A DNA stretch of 63,489 bases, from positions 1 to 63,489 of the forward strand of contig SCFO01000010.1 in NCBI GenBank assembly GCA_004078665.1, written 5' to 3'. The notes under the pieces are model-generated. The model was given only the letters and a program-made list of their open reading frames with translations, made no database searches and was not told the DNA's origin. Shown one piece after another: positions 62,198 to 63,489 of the stretch. A program made the translations under genes and the position numbers. Origin of the DNA: Halobacillus fulvus. GTDB taxonomy: Bacteria; Bacillota; Bacilli; Bacillales; Halobacillaceae. Each line of letters begins with the position of its first letter. Position 1 is the first letter of the stretch.

Positions 62198-62889
62198 CAA
62201 TAGCGGTGATCCACCTCAATGACTTCACTTATATTCATCAATTCATCCATGACCACAGCATGATCATACTGCTGACCCTTTTTCAATTCGACCAGAAGAT
62301 TTCGAGAGCCCCGCTTATTATATTTCATATTGATTTGACTTATTTGAACATTCTTCTTAAGAAAAACCTCTGTTACATGGTCTAACTGGATTCCCTGATT
62401 TACGACTAGATAATACGTATGTTTTTTGTGGAAGTCGAATTTATTTCTTTCGATTTTATTCAGAAAGACAAGACTTAACAATACAATAAGTGTCGTGAGT
62501 AAAGCAACATCGTACATACCTGCTCCCACAACAAGTCCAATCCCGGCTACAGCCCAGATTGAAGCAGCAGTTGTAAGACCACGAATCGTCATGCCATTGA
62601 CAATGATCGTTCCCGCACCAAGAAAACCGATACCACTGATTACATAAGAAGGAATCCTCGCTGGATCAAACCGAACATTCTCGTAAGTATCAATGTACTC
62701 TTCGAACCCATACAAAGATAAAAGCATCATCAGGCAAGCTCCAACGCCAACTAATATGTGCGTACGAAAGCCAGCGGAATGATTCTTGATTTCCCTTTCA
62801 AACCCGATCATCCCGGAAAGTAGCAACGCCGCTAGCAAACGGATAAAAAACAGAGAGGTGTTTTCATGAATCAAATCAAACGACTCCAT
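62197..62889 (-). CDS. MgtC/SapB-family membrane protein
   Basis: A 230-aa protein. About five N-terminal helices (1-145) with the family motifs GFEREIKNHSAGFRTHILVG, GIGFLGAGTI and RGLTTAASIW precede a cytosolic ACT-like C-terminal domain (about 155-230). MgtC proteins modulate magnesium or phosphate homeostasis, and the ACT-type domain is regulatory in some. I start at 62889, after AAGGAGG; the open frame upstream reads into the 5S gene and is not coding. It sits between the rrn terminator and ctsR, where B. subtilis has no such gene. Confidence 0.88.
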   Translation of the reverse strand: MESFDLIHENTSLFFIRLLAALLLSGMIGFEREIKNHSAGFRTHILVGVGACLMMLLSLYGFEEYIDTYENVRFDPARIPSYVISGIGFLGAGTIIVNGMTIRGLTTAASIWAVAGIGLVVGAGMYDVALLTTLIVLLSLVFLNKIERNKFDFHKKHTYYLVVNQGIQLDHVTEVFLKKNVQISQINMKYNKRGSRNLLVELKKGQQYDHAVVMDELMNISEVIEVDHRY

Positions 62890-62930
62890 CCATCCCCCTC
62901 CTTTCCCTCTTAAAGTAACCAAAAGATATA

Positions 62931-62959
62931 GAAAAAACCAGAAGTGAATACTTCTGGTT
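62931..62959 (-). terminator. rrn operon terminator after 5S
   Basis: On the minus strand AACCAGAAG pairs with CTTCTGGTT around 6 nt, followed by TTTTTC. It ends the right rrn operon. Confidence 0.9.
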
Positions 62960-62969
62960 TCATAAAATT

Positions 62970-63085
62970 GACGTGGCAGCGTCCTACTCTCACGGGGATA
63001 AACCCGACTACCATCGGCGCTGAAGAGCTTAACTGCTGTGTTCGGCATGGGAACAGGTGTGACCTCTTCGCCTTCACCACCACAT
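62970..63085 (-). rRNA. rrf: 5S rRNA
   Basis: The reverse complement contains TGGTGGTGAAGGCGAAGAGG, CCCATGCCGAACACAGCAG and GAGAGTAGGACGCTGCCA, the full 5S signature. Ends are estimated. It is followed at once by a terminator, with no tRNA genes. Confidence 0.96.
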
Positions 63086-63283
63086 CATATAAGGTTTTTA
63101 GTAAACCTTCAAAACTGGATAAGTTCAACATTCACGATTTGAAAACACGTTTTCTAATCTAGCTACAGCTCCTAGATCCTCGCTGTTCTAAGCAATCTCT
63201 CTCCAAGGTTGAAAAACCACAACCTTTACGCGAGCTTACTTAGCCAGTCGGATCTGACCAGTCGCTTTCGCTTTTTAAATATA
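63086..63283 (-). other. 23S-5S internal transcribed spacer
   Basis: About 200 bp between 5S and the 23S 3' end. It would hold rRNA processing stems. I see no tRNA. Confidence 0.6.
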
Positions 63284-63489
63284 GATAAGTCATCGATCGA
63301 TTAGTATCCGTCAGCTCCACGTGTCACCACGCTTCTACCTCGGACCTATCAACCTCATCGTCTCTGAGGGATCTTATTACCTTATAGGTAAGGGAAATCT
63401 CATCTCAAGGGGGGCTTCATGCTTAGATGCTTTCAGCACTTATCCCGACCACACGTAGCTACCCAGCGATGCTCCTGGCGGAACAACTG
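63284..63489 (-). rRNA. rrl: 23S rRNA, 3' end (partial)
   Basis: The minus strand carries GGTAGAAGCGTGGTGACACG, GGAGCTGACGGATACTAATC and the terminal GATGACTTAT-like sequence of Bacillaceae 23S. It runs off the right edge. The 3' end is approximate. Confidence 0.95.

Noticed and set aside
62890-63048. A 53-residue N-terminal extension of the MgtC-like open frame
   Set aside because: It is read from the 5S rRNA gene and its terminator; a strong ribosome-binding site and ATG lie at 62889.

Overview
This window is a chromosomal segment from an endospore-forming, low-to-moderate GC member of the Bacillaceae. The evidence is the B. subtilis-like gene order, the sporulation and germination genes (gerD, cwlD, pdaB, kbaA, sigH), the CtsR-McsAB-ClpC system and a cysteine T-box. 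Protein sequences look closest to moderately halophilic genera such as Halobacillus, Pontibacillus or Thalassobacillus, but that is an impression, not a search result. It runs in reverse relative to the usual map, so nearly all genes are on the minus strand. Both edges are ribosomal RNA: the 5' end of a 16S gene on the left and 5S plus the 3' end of 23S on the right. The segment therefore lies between two rrn operons.

Reading in the direction of transcription, from right to left: 23S end, 5S and its terminator; an MgtC/SapB-family gene; the CtsR-controlled stress operon ctsR-mcsA-mcsB-clpC; radA-disA-yacL; a fused ispDF gene; gltX; a Cys-specific T-box and cysE-cysS; mrnC-rlmB-rae1 (yacP); sigH; rpmG-secE-nusG; rplK-rplA; the L10 leader and rplJ-rplL; an RsmC-like methyltransferase; rpoB-rpoC; rplGB-rpsL-rpsG-fusA-tuf; the S10-spc-alpha supercluster from rpsJ to rplQ, including secY, adk, map and infA; the ECF transporter module ecfA1-ecfA2-ecfT; truA; and rplM-rpsI.

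The left 9 kb is the accessory and sporulation part. A plus-strand pair, nagZ and namZ, encodes secreted exo-acting peptidoglycan sugar hydrolases (GlcNAc- and MurNAc-releasing). It sits between rpsI and cwlD, where B. subtilis has ybaJ-ybaK. A near-consensus CcpA site precedes nagZ, and two copies of a compact, MITE-like inverted-repeat element in opposite orientations flank namZ. Then come cwlD, salA, gerD, kbaA, pdaB and a small conserved hypothetical gene next to the rrn promoters.

Most of the window is housekeeping DNA, and I see no phage, CRISPR array or defence system. The points most worth checking are: the ispD-ispF fusion, which keeps an internal ribosome-binding site and start codon; the MITE-like pair around namZ; a perfect 15-bp inverted repeat holding the -35 box of the rplGB-str promoter in its loop; a rpoB leader with two terminator-like hairpins; a nusG start whose Shine-Dalgarno may be brought into range by a hairpin; and a PdaB with Asn at the usual catalytic Asp position.
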